Below are positions 63,806-64,000 of a DNA stretch of 64,000 nucleotides, piece by piece. Source of the DNA: Schistocerca nitens (Eukaryota > Arthropoda > Insecta > Orthoptera > Acrididae); contig NC_064614.1 of assembly GCF_023898315.1 (NCBI RefSeq), positions 496,636,109 through 496,700,108 on the forward strand. Direction: 5' to 3'. A program made the translations under genes and the position numbers. Under the pieces are notes generated by a model, which made no database searches, was not told the origin of the DNA, and saw nothing but the letters and a program-made list of their open reading frames with translations. Numbering within the stretch: position 1 is the first letter of the stretch; each line of letters starts with the position of its first letter.

Positions 63806-64000
63806 ATTTGACCTAAATTTTAATACATGTCCTTTGTCCCTCTGTGTCCTCCACCCTAGTGCTTTTGGGGTGGAGGTTTTAATGTGTTGCAGCGTGTTGC
63901 TTCTCCTTTTTATTCTCGTGGTCAGCCAGCCATTGTAATCTGCTTTCTTGAGTTACTCTCTTCTGTTTCTAACATCTCTTTTTCTTGTCCTCTTTTGTTC
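63754..64000 (+). other. Element C 3' UTR, continuing beyond the window
   Basis: Resumes C after D. T-rich, with a small hairpin (CCACCC...GGGTGG near 63851-63877). No tail reached. Confidence 0.65.

Larger units (their letters stand above)
51880..64000 (+). mobile_element. Non-LTR retrotransposon C, interrupted by element D; 3' end beyond window
   Basis: The 5' end has the shared leader (TCCCCCCTGCAGGTCC at 51880). Then come 5' UTR, ORF1 (52419-53907), ORF2 (53928 to about 57540), element D (57543-63741), and C's 3' region from 63742 on. Its coding frames are broken often. C is inserted in the CR1-like element K. Its target duplication cannot be checked because its 3' end is outside. Confidence 0.8.

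Overview
This window looks like nuclear DNA from a large, transposon-rich arthropod genome. An orthopteran insect is my best guess, from the element families and the long intron; I could not test it. Only two stretches look like host coding sequence. They are the first coding exons of two divergent genes about 0.8 kb apart: a SANT/Myb-like gene on the minus strand (41809-41994) and RBM22 on the plus strand (42804-42857). No second exon of either gene was found, so the RBM22 first intron would run at least 21 kb to the window edge and hold everything to the right.

The rest is a stratigraphy of mobile elements, mostly nested.

1-5.6 kb: a Ty3/gypsy pol (minus) is split by a Mutator-like element (plus). 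That element holds a non-LTR fragment and is followed by a foldback element with tRNA-like arms.

6.5-18.7 kb: non-LTR element A (minus, 12-bp target duplication) is split in its reverse-transcriptase ORF by related element B (minus, 11-bp duplication, 22-nt poly-A). B keeps an open 1227-codon ORF2.

19-25 kb: a tRNA-derived SINE, a nearly complete Tc1-like element with 27-bp inverted repeats, and a decayed Tc1-like element carrying a foldback MITE.

25-37 kb: an old endonuclease fragment (F), a Penelope-like cluster with inverted 3' parts, a Gly-tRNA-like SINE, and a long decayed non-LTR element (E) interrupted in ORF1 by mariner remnants.

37.6-40 kb: a mariner remnant and a dispersed repeat. 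41-45 kb: the host gene pair.

45-64 kb: a CR1-like element (K) is interrupted by a Penelope-like element, which is interrupted by a Tc1-like element, which is interrupted by a SINE. K is also interrupted by a second SINE and by non-LTR element C. C is interrupted by element D, whose 1237-codon ORF2 is intact (12-bp target duplication, AACC tail).

A, B, D, C and E are I-group-like LINEs: ORF1 with CCHC knuckles, then ORF2 with EEP endonuclease, reverse transcriptase, RNase H and a terminal CCHC motif. The most interesting signal is a 3'-terminal hairpin shared by A, B, D, a truncated D-like copy and all three copies of the main SINE. Its stem differs by paired changes while its loop keeps AUGACC. 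This suggests the SINE is mobilised by the D-type LINE. A, B and C also share a conserved leader of about 72 nt at the extreme 5' end.
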